63,918 bases of DNA from Phycisphaerales bacterium (GTDB lineage Bacteria; Planctomycetota; Phycisphaerae; SM23-33). The translations under genes were made by a program, and so were the position numbers. The DNA lies in assembly GCA_003485185.1 (NCBI GenBank), contig DNAS01000072.1, positions 9,843 through 73,760 on the forward strand, written 5' to 3'. Shown here piece by piece: positions 43,268 to 52,006 of the stretch (positions within the stretch are counted from its first letter, which is position 1; each line of letters opens with the position of its first letter). Below the pieces are notes generated by a model, which saw only the letters and a list, made by a program, of their open reading frames with translations, was not told the DNA's origin and ran no database searches.

Positions 43268-43477
43268 TCACAGCCAACGGCGAGACGCCGCCAGCGTCAG
43301 CACGAACAGGCACGCGCAGGTCATCGCCAGCTGCGAAGGCCCGAGCAGCCAGTTGGCCGTCAGGTGCAGCGGGGCGACGTTGGCGTCCTCGGCTCTTGCC
43401 AGAGCGTACTGCACGCCGCCGCCGATCGGCAGCGTTAGCAGGATCGCGGCCAATATCATCGCGATCTTCCGAAACAT
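43268..43477 (-). CDS. Small two-helix membrane protein
   Basis: 69 residues: one hydrophobic segment (about 5-23), a short polar linker with LARAEDANVAP, and a second segment (about 43-65) ending RRWL. GAGGGAAG 7 nt upstream of the ATG and the neat codon structure support it as real. It converges with the DUF4886 gene, 16 nt apart. No known family is recognised. Confidence 0.55.
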   Translation of the reverse strand: MFRKIAMILAAILLTLPIGGGVQYALARAEDANVAPLHLTANWLLGPSQLAMTCACLFVLTLAASRRWL

Positions 43478-43897
43478 GGCGCTTCCCTCACCCCGAAAGT
43501 CCCCCGCGGCAGAAGCGGCGCTGCCTTCGCGCACACCCATCCGCCGCCGGACGCCGGGGCTAAGACCTCGATAGCCTTTACAACGGAAACATACGATTCG
43601 CTTCCGGAACAGACCAAACCGCAGGGACGGAATAACTTGTCTCGGGATGGGTAATAATGCCCACTAACGGATTTTATGTGCGAATATTTGCACTTATAGT
43701 TATCGAAGTGGGAAATGCGGAACATGAAATTCCGCCACAATTCATATTTTAAAAGATTCTTATACAAGGACTTAGGCGTGTTTCGACCTTATTTGGCGGG
43801 TTTTGCAATTTCGTGGCATACGATGTGTCGGGAAAAGAGGTGGAGCGAGCGGGAAGGCTGGAAAATGCGGCCGCCGCCCGCGGCAAAGGGTTTTGAA
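43478..43897. other. 420-nt AT-rich region upstream of the FecR-like gene
   Basis: This stretch is much richer in A and T than the rest of the window, with TTTTAAAAGATTC, GTTATCGAAG and CGAATATTTGCACTTATAG words around 43660-43760. Several weak promoter matches occur, for example TTCATA, 16 nt, TACAAG around 43741-43768. The open frame upstream of 43898 is rejected because of its composition. A regulated promoter region is likely. Confidence 0.45.
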
Positions 43898-44677
43898 ATG
43901 CGAGATACGCCGCGCACGTTCTTCTGCTTGGTGATCCTGTTTCCGGTCGCGACCGCGGCGGGAGCTGGGACGGCTGGCACGCCGATGGCGCAGGACGGCC
44001 AAGCCGGCGCCGTGACGGTGGTCGAGGTCGTCGGACAGGCCGAGCGACTCGTCCTCGCCGACGGAAAGGAAACCTGGCGAGCGGTACAGGCCGGCGAAAC
44101 GCTGCCGGAAGGCACGATCCTCCGCACGGGAATCCGCGCGAAACTGGTGCTGCGGTTCGAGGACCGCAACGACGTGATCGTCCACGGCGCCACGAAGATG
44201 GGCATCGCGCGGTTCCGCAAGCGAGGCGATCTGGCGACGACGCGCCTGGGGCTCAAGTACGGCACGCTGAGCATGACCATCCATCGCGGGCGGGGGCCCA
44301 GCGACTTCGAGCTGTCCGTACCGGTGGCTGTGCTGAGCGTGCGGGGGACCAGCGGGCAGGCGAGCTTCCACGGCGACACGGGGCTGCACCTGACCGGCCA
44401 GACGGGCACATGGCATGTGCGGACGGGTGGCGGGACGCAAAACGTCCAAGCCGGGGAGACCACCGATGGAGCCTTGACGCCGTCGATCCTGCTGGCGGGC
44501 CGGCAGCGGGACACGCAAAGGGGCGACACCGCCGGCGGCGTGACCGGGCAGGAGCAGGACTGGCTGAGGAACCACGGCAGCGGGCTCGGGCTGGCGTGGT
44601 TCCTGGGCGGTTTCGGGCCGACGCTCTTCGCGCCGAGCGAGCAAAGCTCCGGCGGGAAGTTCATCGTGGAAAGGTGA
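43898..44677 (+). CDS. FecR-domain exported protein
   Basis: 259 residues. A signal peptide (to about AAGAG near 25) precedes a FecR-like beta domain: VTVVEVVGQAERL, LPEGTILRTGIRAKLVLRFED, and VPVAVLSVRGTSGQASF. The domain is known from periplasmic sensors, but in planctomycetes it often stands alone or in autotransporter-like proteins. Neither sigma factor nor receptor gene is adjacent. AAAGGG upstream supports ATG 43898. It is followed by a stem-loop terminator and converges with dnaB. Confidence 0.78.
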   Translation: MRDTPRTFFCLVILFPVATAAGAGTAGTPMAQDGQAGAVTVVEVVGQAERLVLADGKETWRAVQAGETLPEGTILRTGIRAKLVLRFEDRNDVIVHGATKMGIARFRKRGDLATTRLGLKYGTLSMTIHRGRGPSDFELSVPVAVLSVRGTSGQASFHGDTGLHLTGQTGTWHVRTGGGTQNVQAGETTDGALTPSILLAGRQRDTQRGDTAGGVTGQEQDWLRNHGSGLGLAWFLGGFGPTLFAPSEQSSGGKFIVER

Positions 44678-44710
44678 CGGGCTTTCGGGCAGCGGACAAC
44701 GGGACGACTT

Positions 44711-44772
44711 GACGCGGCGGCTGACGCCTGAATTCCCAGCGGCGGGGAAACGGGCAGGCCGCCGCGTCGTTT
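44711..44772 (+). terminator. Stem-loop terminator of the FecR-like gene
   Basis: Arms GACGCGGCGGC (44711-44721) and GCCGCCGCGTC (44758-44768) pair perfectly around a 36-nt loop, then GTTTT. The loop is long and the U tract short, so it may terminate weakly. Confidence 0.6.
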
Positions 44773-44818
44773 TGCGCGCAGGCGAAGCCGGAAAGAGGAT
44801 CCGAAGGGAGTTTTGACG

Positions 44819-46228
44819 TCACGGCGCAAAGCGTTCGGGTTCAGCGTAGGGCTCGAACCGCGTGCACTCGCTGAGGAACGCCAGCTTGACGACGCCCGTC
44901 GGGCCGTTGCGCTGCTTCTCGACGATCAACTCCGTCATGTGCGTGGGCAGGTAGTCGTCTTCGCCGCGGTGGTAGTAGTCCTCGTTGTGCAGGAGCATGA
45001 CGACGTCGGCGTCCTGCTCGATGGAGCCGGATTCGCGCAGGTCGCTCATGCGCGGGCGGTGGGAGGGCCGGTCGGCCGGTCCGCGATTGAGCTGGGCGGC
45101 CGCGATCACCGGCACGTTCAGCTCGCGCGCCAGTGCCTTGATGCCGCGGGAAATTTCGGTGATCTGCTCCTGCCGGCTGTCTGCCCGCCCGGAGTAGCTC
45201 ATCAACTGGAGGTAGTCCAGGAAGATCGCCTTGATGTCGTATTGGGCCTTGAGTCGCCGCGCCTTCGCTCGCAGCTGGACGATCGTCAGCATCGGCGAAT
45301 CGTCGATGTAGAACGGCGCCTGCTCTAGGTCTCCGGCCGCCATCTGGAGTTTCGTCCAGTCCTCGGCCGAAATCATCCCCCGGCGCATCCGCTTGAGGTC
45401 GAACCGCGCGCTGGACGCCAGCAGCCTCTGGGCAAGCTGCTCCTTGGACATTTCCAGCGAAAAGAATGCCACTGGAACGCGATCGACGACGGCAACGTAT
45501 TCCGCCACGTTCAGCAGACAGCTGGTCTTTCCCATCGACGGGCGCGCGGCCAGGATGATCATGTCGCCGTTCTGGAAGCCCGCGGTCAGCTCGTCGAGTT
45601 GGTGATACCCGCTGGCCAAGCCGGTGATGAGCTGCCCGTCGGTTTCCTGGAGCGTCTCGAAGGTCTTGACCAGCAAGCCCTTGAGGTCGACCGCCTGCTG
45701 GCCGATCTGCGCCTGGGAGATGTGGAAAATTGTCTGCTCGGCGCGCTCGATGACGTCCTGGGCGTCGTCGTGGGTGTCGTAGGCCTCGCGGATCATCTCC
45801 GTGCCGGCGACGATCAACTCGCGAAGCATCGCCTTGTCGCGTACCGCGCGGGCGTAGAATTCGGCGTTGGCCGCGTCGGGCACGCCCTCGACCAGCGCCA
45901 CCAGGTACTCCACCCCGCCGACGCCCTCGAGCTGCTTGCGGCGCTCCAGCTCGTCGCGCAGCAGCACCAGGTCGATGGGGCGGCTGGCGTTCCGCATTTC
46001 CACCAGCGCCTGGTAGAGGGTCTGATGGGCGGGGCGGTAGAACATCTCCGGCTTGACGATCTGCACGACGATGTCGACTGCGGGGGCGTGGAGGATCATC
46101 GAGCCCAGGACGCAGGCTTCGGCCGCGATCGACTGCGGGGGCACGCGGGCGAGGTTGTCGCCGCCGGCGACGTACGCTCCCTCGGCGGCGCTCGCGGTGC
46201 GGTTCGAAGACGTGTTGAGTTGTGTCAC
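44819..46228 (-). CDS. dnaB: Replicative DNA helicase DnaB
   Basis: 469 residues. The N-terminal primase-interaction domain (AAEACVLGSMIL, about 35-140) is followed by the RecA-type motor with Walker A ARPSMGKTS and Walker B AIFLDYLQLM, then SRGIKALARELNVPVIAAAQLNR. It unwinds DNA at the fork. It ends the minus-strand replication/ribosome cluster but has its own promoter (46312-46339), about 85-110 nt upstream, and lies 256 nt from rplI. Confidence 0.97.
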   Translation of the reverse strand: MTQLNTSSNRTASAAEGAYVAGGDNLARVPPQSIAAEACVLGSMILHAPAVDIVVQIVKPEMFYRPAHQTLYQALVEMRNASRPIDLVLLRDELERRKQLEGVGGVEYLVALVEGVPDAANAEFYARAVRDKAMLRELIVAGTEMIREAYDTHDDAQDVIERAEQTIFHISQAQIGQQAVDLKGLLVKTFETLQETDGQLITGLASGYHQLDELTAGFQNGDMIILAARPSMGKTSCLLNVAEYVAVVDRVPVAFFSLEMSKEQLAQRLLASSARFDLKRMRRGMISAEDWTKLQMAAGDLEQAPFYIDDSPMLTIVQLRAKARRLKAQYDIKAIFLDYLQLMSYSGRADSRQEQITEISRGIKALARELNVPVIAAAQLNRGPADRPSHRPRMSDLRESGSIEQDADVVMLLHNEDYYHRGEDDYLPTHMTELIVEKQRNGPTGVVKLAFLSECTRFEPYAEPERFAP

Positions 46229-46311
46229 CTTCCCTGGCTCCCTCGCGGGCCGCTGCCCGGGCCGGAATCATTCCCGTGCCGGATCCGTGCCTTGTCCGGC
46301 GGTGGGGGTTG

Positions 46312-46339
46312 ATTATACCCCGCCGAACCGGGAAAGCAA
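46312..46339 (-). promoter_or_regulatory. Promoter of dnaB
   Basis: On the minus strand, TTGCTT (46334-46339), a 16-nt spacer and a perfect TATAAT (46312-46317). It is among the best promoter matches in the window. Confidence 0.65.
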
Positions 46340-46397
46340 ACAGCAAGCTCCGCCTTCTCCCGCGCGGCGCGGTCGCCCGGCCCGGCCGCAAACGCAG

Positions 46398-46427
46398 GAG
46401 GCATGGCCAGTTGGCTGACCATGCCTC
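46398..46427. promoter_or_regulatory. Perfect hairpin between rplI and dnaB
   Basis: GAGGCATGG and CCATGCCTC pair perfectly around a CCAG..CTGA centre. On the minus strand no U tract follows, so it is not a standard terminator; it may attenuate read-through from rplI or mark a processing site. Confidence 0.5.
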
Positions 46428-46484
46428 ATGGAAGGCGAAAAACAATTTTGCGGCCACGCGAATTCCGCCGCGCGGCGCGGGGGA

Positions 46485-47000
46485 TTACTGCGTGTCTTCG
46501 TCGGCGGAAGTCTCAGGTTCCTGGGCTTCCTCGGCCGGGGCCTCTTCGCCCGGTTCGCGGATGGGCACGATCCAGACGTGGATCGTCGCGGTGACCTCTT
46601 CGCCGAAGTCGAGGGTCACGTCGTACTTGTCCAATTGGCGGATGGGCTCGCGCAGCTGGACGGTCTCGGGCTCGACGAACGCGCCTGCCTCGGCCAGGAC
46701 GGCGGCGATCTGCGCCGGTCCGACCGACCCGTACAGGTGGCCTTCCTCGTTGGCGCGGGCGGAGATGGTGATCTCCTTCCCGTCGACGAGCTGGGCTTTG
46801 GCCTGGAGCTGGGCGCGCTCCTTGGCGAGCTGTTCGAGGTAGGCGGCCTTTTCGGCCTCGACGCGCTTGACGTTGGCCTCGGTGGGCTCAGTGGCCAGCC
46901 CCTGGGGCAGCAGGTAGTTCCTCGCGTAACCCGGCTTGACGTTGACGACCTCGCCGATCTTGCCGAGTTTCGAGACGTTTTTTCGAAGCAGAACCTTCAT
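46485..47000 (-). CDS. rplI: 50S ribosomal protein bL9
   Basis: 171 residues. It begins MKVLLRKNVSKLGKIGEVVNVKPGYARNYLLPQ, the bL9 signature, followed by the long central helix (about 40-75) and C-terminal domain. An extra acidic tail of about 25 residues (Glu/Ala-rich, ending EDTQ) extends the usual length. It lies 34 nt after rpsR in the conserved rpsF-ssb-rpsR-rplI order. Confidence 0.97.
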   Translation of the reverse strand: MKVLLRKNVSKLGKIGEVVNVKPGYARNYLLPQGLATEPTEANVKRVEAEKAAYLEQLAKERAQLQAKAQLVDGKEITISARANEEGHLYGSVGPAQIAAVLAEAGAFVEPETVQLREPIRQLDKYDVTLDFGEEVTATIHVWIVPIREPGEEAPAEEAQEPETSADEDTQ

Positions 47001-47034
47001 TGCGAATGTCCTCGTCGTTGGGGGTTGCGTTGGG

Positions 47035-47298
47035 CTAGCCGACGTACGGCATCAGGGCCAGGAACCGGGCCCGCTTGACGGCCAGCTTCACGCTCCGCTG
47101 GTGCCGGGCGCAGTTACCGCTGCGCTTGCGGGAGAACATCTTTCCCTGCTGGGTGGTCAGCTTGCTGAGGGTGGCGATGTCCTTGTAGTCGATTTCGCCG
47201 ACCTTGTCGCGGCAGAAGCGGCACTTCGCCTGCTCGTGGAAGCGGGCCTTGCGCTTGGGCCTCGACGTCTTGCTCGGTTTTCTCATCATTCTCGCCAT
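47035..47298 (-). CDS. rpsR: 30S ribosomal protein bS18
   Basis: 87 residues. The bS18 core has IDYKDIATLSKLTTQQGKMFSRKRSGNCARHQR. The N-terminal extension carries CRFC, part of the zinc-binding C+ form (Cys residues in CRFCRDK and NCARHQ). AGGAAGGA 7 nt before the ATG at 47298 sets the start; an internal Met four codons in is unlikely. It sits between ssb and rplI. Confidence 0.96.
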   Translation of the reverse strand: MARMMRKPSKTSRPKRKARFHEQAKCRFCRDKVGEIDYKDIATLSKLTTQQGKMFSRKRSGNCARHQRSVKLAVKRARFLALMPYVG

Positions 47299-47368
47299 GC
47301 GACTGTTTCCTTCCTGCTGCGCCTTGGGATGTCTTGCTCTCTTGGCTTGGCGTCACGCGCCAGGCCGG

Positions 47369-47833
47369 TCAGAACGGGATGTCTTCCCCGCCGCTGTCTT
47401 CGGGGGGCGGCGGGGCCGTGTCGTCGTTGTACGCGGGCTGGGCCTGCTGCTGCGGGGCGGGCGACTGGCGACGCTGCGGGGGCGCGCCCTGTCCGCCGCC
47501 CGGCGCGCCGCCGAGAAACTGGAACCGCTCCACGATCACGCGGTGCCGGCTGTGCTTGCTTCCGTCCTTGCCTTCCCACGTGTCCAGCTGGAGGCGACCT
47601 TCCACCAGGATCGGACGCCCCTTGGCCATGTACTGGTTGACCGTCTCGGCCTGCTTTCCGTAGACGCGGCAGTCGATGAACATCGTGTCCTCGCGCTGCT
47701 CGCCCGACTGGTCGCGCCACCGGCGGTTGACCGCCAGGCCGAACTCCGTGACGGCCGTCTGACTGGGCAGATAGCTCATCTGCGGGTCGCGCGTCAGGTT
47801 GCCGACCAGGATCACCTTGTTGTAGTTGGCCAT
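47369..47833 (-). CDS. ssb: Single-stranded DNA-binding protein
   Basis: 154 residues. The OB fold starts NKVILVGNLTRDP and covers about 1-105. A Gln/Pro/Gly-rich flexible tail ends in the acidic tip EDIPF, which contacts repair and replication partners. The gene lies between rpsF and rpsR as in most bacteria, 51 nt and 70 nt apart. Confidence 0.97.
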   Translation of the reverse strand: MANYNKVILVGNLTRDPQMSYLPSQTAVTEFGLAVNRRWRDQSGEQREDTMFIDCRVYGKQAETVNQYMAKGRPILVEGRLQLDTWEGKDGSKHSRHRVIVERFQFLGGAPGGGQGAPPQRRQSPAPQQQAQPAYNDDTAPPPPEDSGGEDIPF

Positions 47834-47884
47834 GTCCGGTCCTCCCTGTGCTGGGGGTAACGCCCCTGCCGGTGCGGCGCGGGG

Positions 47885-48331
47885 CTAGTCCTTGTCCGAA
47901 TCCGCGTCGTTGTTGTTGGACGAATCGTCGCCGTTGTCGCGGGAGGGGCGCTCGTCACCCGCGCGCTCGGTCTCGCCCTCGGCAGGACGGCGGGTCGTCG
48001 AGGTCGCGGGCGTCTCGGCCTGGAGTTCCTGGTCGGTCAACTGGTCCCGGCGGAGGATCAGCACCCGCACCACGCGCTCGTCGAGCTGGCAATCGTGCTC
48101 GATCTCCACGATGCGCAACGGGTCGGACTTGAAATAGACCAGGACATACAAGCCGCGCTTGCGCCGACCGATCTCGTAGGCGAGTTTCCGCTCGTCCCAC
48201 GGTTTGATCGCGAGGATTTCCACCTGGTTGCGGCTCAGGATGGTCTGGACCGGTTCGCAAGCCGCCTGGAAGTCCGGGTTGCCCGCGTCCAGGAGGAACA
48301 TGCCTTCATACGTTTTCGTCGTCTGTGCCAT
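47885..48331 (-). CDS. rpsF: 30S ribosomal protein bS6
   Basis: 148 residues. The bS6 fold covers about 1-95 (YEGMFLLDAG, RKLAYEIGRRKRGLYVL). A long disordered tail, rich in Thr, Glu, Asp and Asn, adds about 45 residues to the usual length. It heads the rpsF-ssb-rpsR-rplI group, 94 nt after pth. Confidence 0.95.
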   Translation of the reverse strand: MAQTTKTYEGMFLLDAGNPDFQAACEPVQTILSRNQVEILAIKPWDERKLAYEIGRRKRGLYVLVYFKSDPLRIVEIEHDCQLDERVVRVLILRRDQLTDQELQAETPATSTTRRPAEGETERAGDERPSRDNGDDSSNNNDADSDKD

Positions 48332-48425
48332 TTTCCACTTCCGTCTTAGGAGCCTGTGTGAAAACAGTCCCGATGTCAGCGTCTCGTCTGTCGCCCAGGC
48401 CGGCCGATCCCGTCCGGGGCGACGC

Positions 48426-49037
48426 CTACTCGTCCGTCTTCCGGTTGTACTTCGCCATGGCGGAGTCGATCCCGCCGAACAGCCAATCCTCGACCGCGTC
48501 GGCCGCTACCCGGATCGCGACGTCGATCGCGTCCTGCTCGTCGGGCCCGAAGCGTCCCAGCACGTAATCCGCCGGGTCCATCTGCGCCGGAGCGGCGCCG
48601 ATCCCGATCCGCAACCGGGCGACCCGCGTCGTGCCCACGACCCGCAGCACGTCGTCCAGGCCGTTGTGCCCGCCGGCGGAGCCTTCCGCCCGCAGCCGCA
48701 ATCGCCCCGGTGGCAAGGCCAGATCGTCCAGCACCACCAGCAACTCGTCCGGCGCGCCCTTGTAAAAATCCAGCATCGCCCGGACGGACCGGCCCGAGCA
48801 GTTCATGTACGTCTGCGGCGCCAGCAACATCACCCGCTGCGCCTCCGCGCCCGGCCGGCTGACCCGTCCGTCGATCAGCAAACCCTCGAAGGCCGCACGG
48901 GGCTCGCCCATCCGCCAGAGCTCCCGCAGGACGTCCAGCACACGGAAACCCACGTTGTGCCGCGTCCGAGCGTATCGTGTGCCAGGATTTCCCAGTCCCA
49001 CGACGAACTTCGTTGTGTCTGCGGCTTGGTGCGCCAT
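48426..49037 (-). CDS. pth: Peptidyl-tRNA hydrolase
   Basis: 203 residues. The sequence KFVVGLGNPGTRYARTRHNVGF carries the catalytic His27, and the family block LLAPQTYMNCSGRSV and GSAGGHNGLD follow. It frees peptidyl-tRNAs dropped by the ribosome. It lies 21 nt after the bL25 gene, the usual rplY-pth pair. Confidence 0.97.
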   Translation of the reverse strand: MAHQAADTTKFVVGLGNPGTRYARTRHNVGFRVLDVLRELWRMGEPRAAFEGLLIDGRVSRPGAEAQRVMLLAPQTYMNCSGRSVRAMLDFYKGAPDELLVVLDDLALPPGRLRLRAEGSAGGHNGLDDVLRVVGTTRVARLRIGIGAAPAQMDPADYVLGRFGPDEQDAIDVAIRVAADAVEDWLFGGIDSAMAKYNRKTDE

Positions 49038-49058
49038 CGTATCCGCCGGCGGGCGAGG

Positions 49059-49715
49059 CTACTTCTTCTCGCCTTCCTCGGCGCCTTCCTCGGCCTCTTC
49101 TTCCTTCTTCTCGCCGATGACTTCGGGCTCGGCCGCTTCCTCGCCCTCGACGGCTTCCGCGGCGACTTCTTCTTCCGCCACCACCGTCACGGTGCACAGC
49201 ACCGCGTCCGGATCGCTCAGGAGCGTCGCGCCTTCCGGCAGGGGGATGTCCTTCAGGTGCAGCATGTCGTCCACCTTCATCGCGCCGACGGGCACGACGA
49301 TCTCTTCCGGAATCGACGTCACGAGGCACTCGATCTCGATGTCGCTGGTCACCTGGTTGAGCACGCCGCCCTCGGCCGCGCCCGCGGGTGTGCCGCGCAG
49401 GACCACATGCACGGTCACTTCCACGCGCTCGTCGAGGCTCACGCGCGCCAGGTCCACGTGCAGCACCTCGTGCCCGAACGTGTCATACTGCACTTCCTTG
49501 ATGAGCACGTTTTCGACCTGCCCGTCGAGGTCCAGCTCCAGCACGCGCTCGCCATGCAGGATCGCCAGCTCCATCTCGTGTTCGCTGAGGGTGATGGGAA
49601 CCGGCTCCTGCCCGTGCCCGTACACGATGCCCGGGATGCTCCCCGTCTGGCGGATCTTCTTCGCCCCGCGGGTGCCGATCTGCGTTCGCCTGGTTGCCTT
49701 CAGCACTGCTGCCAT
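49059..49715 (-). CDS. rplY: 50S ribosomal protein bL25, general stress (CTC/TL5) form
   Basis: 218 residues. The N-terminal 5S rRNA-binding domain (TRGAKKIRQTGSIPGIVYGHG) is followed by the C-terminal CTC domain with VHVVLRGTPAGAAEGGVLNQV and a long Glu-rich tail of over 40 residues. It lies between prs and pth, a common synteny. Confidence 0.93.
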   Translation of the reverse strand: MAAVLKATRRTQIGTRGAKKIRQTGSIPGIVYGHGQEPVPITLSEHEMELAILHGERVLELDLDGQVENVLIKEVQYDTFGHEVLHVDLARVSLDERVEVTVHVVLRGTPAGAAEGGVLNQVTSDIEIECLVTSIPEEIVVPVGAMKVDDMLHLKDIPLPEGATLLSDPDAVLCTVTVVAEEEVAAEAVEGEEAAEPEVIGEKKEEEAEEGAEEGEKK

Positions 49716-49775
49716 CTTCGTTCTCCAGTGATTCGTCCTACGCCCGCCGACGCGGCGCCGGGCCGCGAAACAGGG

Positions 49776-50735
49776 CTAGACCGTTCCGTTTTCCTTCAGA
49801 AACAGGCTGCTTACCGACTCGTCGTTGTGAATCCGGTGGATCGCCTCTCCGATGAGTTCGGCCACCGACAGGATGCGGAGGTTTCCGAGGGCCTTGGCCT
49901 TGTCCGGCGCGACGGGAATCGTGTCCGTCACCGTCAGCTCGTCGATGGGCGCCTCGCGGATGCGATCGATCGCCGGCCCGCAGAGCACCGCGTGCGTCGC
50001 CCCGACCAGCACCCTCGCGGCCCCGAGCTCCTTGCACAGGCGGGCGGCGCTGCAGATCGTGCCTGCCGTCGAAATCATGTCGTCCATCATCAGCACCGTC
50101 TTGTCCTTGACGCTGCCGATGAGCGTGCCCACCTCGATCTCTTTGCCGCTGATCCGCCGCTTGTGGATGATCGCCAGCTCGCCCCCCAGGCGGTTGGCGT
50201 AGACCCGCGCCCGCTTGACGTTCCCCACGTCCGGGCTGACCAGCACCAGGTCCTTGAGGTTCAGGCCCGTGAAGTAGCGGCTCAGGACCGGCTCGGCGGC
50301 AAGGTTGTCCACCGGGATATCGAAGAATCCCTGGATCTGGGCGGCGTGCAGGTCCATCGTCAGTACGCGGTCGGCGCCGGCCGTCGCAATCAGGTTCGCC
50401 ACCAGCTTGGCGGTGATCGGCACGCGCCCCTCGTCCTTGCGGTCCTGGCGGGCGTATCCGAAGTAGGGCAGGACGACGGTGATGCGTTCGGCCGACGCCC
50501 GGCGGGCGCAGTCGATGAAGATCAGCAGCTCCGCGAGGCTTTCGTTCACCGGCGCGCACGTCGACTGGATGATGAACGTGTCCCGCCCGCGGACGTCCTC
50601 TTCCAGCTTCACCAGCAGCTCGCCGTCGGGGAACGACTGGATTTTCACCTGCCCCAGGGCGATGCCCAGGTAGTCGCTGATTTTCTGCGCCAGCTGCGGA
50701 TTGGCGCGCCCGGCGAATATCTTGAGGTTCGTCAT
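49776..50735 (-). CDS. prs: Ribose-phosphate diphosphokinase
   Basis: 319 residues. The PRPP synthetase features are KIFAGRANPQLA, the ATP-binding FPDGELLVKL, the catalytic HAAQIQGFFDIPVDNL stretch (where the His is part of the flexible loop region) and the PRPP motif VLMMDDMISTAGT. It makes PRPP for nucleotides, His and Trp. Its ATG overlaps the glmU stop by four bases. Confidence 0.97.
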   Translation of the reverse strand: MTNLKIFAGRANPQLAQKISDYLGIALGQVKIQSFPDGELLVKLEEDVRGRDTFIIQSTCAPVNESLAELLIFIDCARRASAERITVVLPYFGYARQDRKDEGRVPITAKLVANLIATAGADRVLTMDLHAAQIQGFFDIPVDNLAAEPVLSRYFTGLNLKDLVLVSPDVGNVKRARVYANRLGGELAIIHKRRISGKEIEVGTLIGSVKDKTVLMMDDMISTAGTICSAARLCKELGAARVLVGATHAVLCGPAIDRIREAPIDELTVTDTIPVAPDKAKALGNLRILSVAELIGEAIHRIHNDESVSSLFLKENGTV

Positions 50736-51490
50736 GCCTGTTCTCCCGCGGTTTGGCGTTTCGAGAGGATGCGGCTGACTTCCTGGAGCTCGTCGAGGGT
50801 GTTGATGCTGAGCACTTCGTCGGCCGGGACGGCCGGAACGGCGGCGAGTTTCTTTCCCTGCTTGCGAAGCACGGCCAGCGTGTCGGTCAGGTAGTACTCG
50901 CCCTTGGCGTTTCGGTTGTCGATGCGGGTCAGCGCCTCGCGGAGATCGGCGGCTTCGTAGCAGTAGACCGAGACGTTGACCTCGCGGATGTCGCGCTGGG
51001 CTTTCGTGGCGTCGATGGCTTCGACGATCCCCGTCAGTTCGCCGGCGGCGTCGCGGAGGATTCGCCCGTAGCTGCCGGGCTCGGGCAGGATGCAGGTGGC
51101 CAGGGTGCAGCTGGCGCGCTGAGCGCGGTCGGTTTCCAGGAGGGTGCGAAGGGTCTTGCCTCGCAGCAGAGGCCCGTCGCCGGCGACGACGAGCACCGGA
51201 CCGGACAGGCGGGCGAGTTCGTCGCGGCAGACCATGACGGCGTGTCCGGTGCCCAGTTGCTCGGTCTGCTCGACCCAGGCGACGTCGCGACTGTCGTCGG
51301 CGAACGCCCGGCGGACCAGCTCGGCCTTGTGCCCGATGACCACGATCAGGCGGTCGCAGCCGGCCTGTCGGCAGGCATCCATGACGTACGCCAGCATCGG
51401 CCGGCCGAGGATCTCATGCATGACCTTCGGCAGGTCCGATTTCATCCGCGTGCCTTTGCCCGCGGCCAGGATGATGGCGGTCGTGCTCAT
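50732..51490 (-). CDS. glmU: GlmU-type uridylyltransferase domain only (single-domain)
   Basis: 252 residues, the nucleotidyltransferase half of GlmU: LAAGKGTRMKSDLPK (about 8-22), GTGHAV near 80-85, AGDGPLL, and NAKGEYYLTDTL near 194-205. The left-handed beta-helix acetyltransferase half of a typical 450-residue GlmU is missing, with no frameshift visible. It would make UDP-GlcNAc from GlcNAc-1-P and UTP, but the acetylation step must come from elsewhere. It overlaps prs by four bases and follows tRNA-Gln. Confidence 0.9.
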   Translation of the reverse strand: MSTTAIILAAGKGTRMKSDLPKVMHEILGRPMLAYVMDACRQAGCDRLIVVIGHKAELVRRAFADDSRDVAWVEQTEQLGTGHAVMVCRDELARLSGPVLVVAGDGPLLRGKTLRTLLETDRAQRASCTLATCILPEPGSYGRILRDAAGELTGIVEAIDATKAQRDIREVNVSVYCYEAADLREALTRIDNRNAKGEYYLTDTLAVLRKQGKKLAAVPAVPADEVLSINTLDELQEVSRILSKRQTAGEQA

Positions 51491-51513
51491 GGATGCCTGT
51501 GGACTGTCAATTT

Positions 51514-51585
51514 CTACCCGGCCAGGACTCGAACCTGGAATAGAAGGACCAAAACCTTCTGTGTTACCAATTACACCACCGGGTA
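51514..51585 (-). tRNA. tRNA-Gln (anticodon TTG)
   Basis: 72 nt. The seven-base acceptor stem TACCCGG pairs with CCGGGTA. The anticodon arm is GAAGG TTTTGGT CCTTC with TTG in the loop, decoding CAA and perhaps CAG. The T arm is CCAGG TTCGAGT CCTGG. The discriminator is G, as expected for Gln, and the next bases are AAA rather than CCA, so the 3' CCA must be added afterwards. It sits 23 nt upstream of glmU. Confidence 0.95.
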
Positions 51586-52006
51586 AGCGTTGGTTTTGAA
51601 CTTAGCCCGGGCGGACGACATCGGCGTCTTACGGCGTCGGCCTGGGCATACGTGTCGCGGCGGGGGTTCGTCCGGAAGCCTGAGCAAGCGGCCGCGACCT
51701 GGCTTGCCCATTCCCCGCTGCTTCCGGGGTCGCTCCGTGCGGACGAAAGACGCCAAGTACCAAGACGAGGGAGCATACACGCCTTTACGGGGGCTGTCAA
51801 CGAGGCAAATGGGTCTTTTTTCGCCGTTCCGCCACGCGGGGCAAAGATAGCCTTGGGGCGTGAGTGGGGTTGCGGATACAATAGCCCCCCGTGTCCGCGG
51901 GCGAAGTTTTGCGGTGCGTTCGCGGGACGAATGGGTATAATCGCGATCTTTTCCGCGCCCCCGGGCGACCGGCCGGGCGCGAGTGATATGCGGATCGGAG
52001 ACGGTT
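51586..52006. other. 421-nt gap between tRNA-Gln and the radical SAM gene
   Basis: It contains two plus-strand promoter candidates: TTGGGG (51853-51858), 18 nt, TACAAT (51877-51882), and a perfect TATAAT at 51936-51941 without a good -35. No gene is supported; the short frames on both strands lack ribosome binding sites and families. Confidence 0.5.

Noticed and set aside
48204..50894. 896-codon plus-strand frame over the ribosomal cluster
   Set aside because: Antisense to rpsF, pth, rplY and prs, all of which have clear family motifs.
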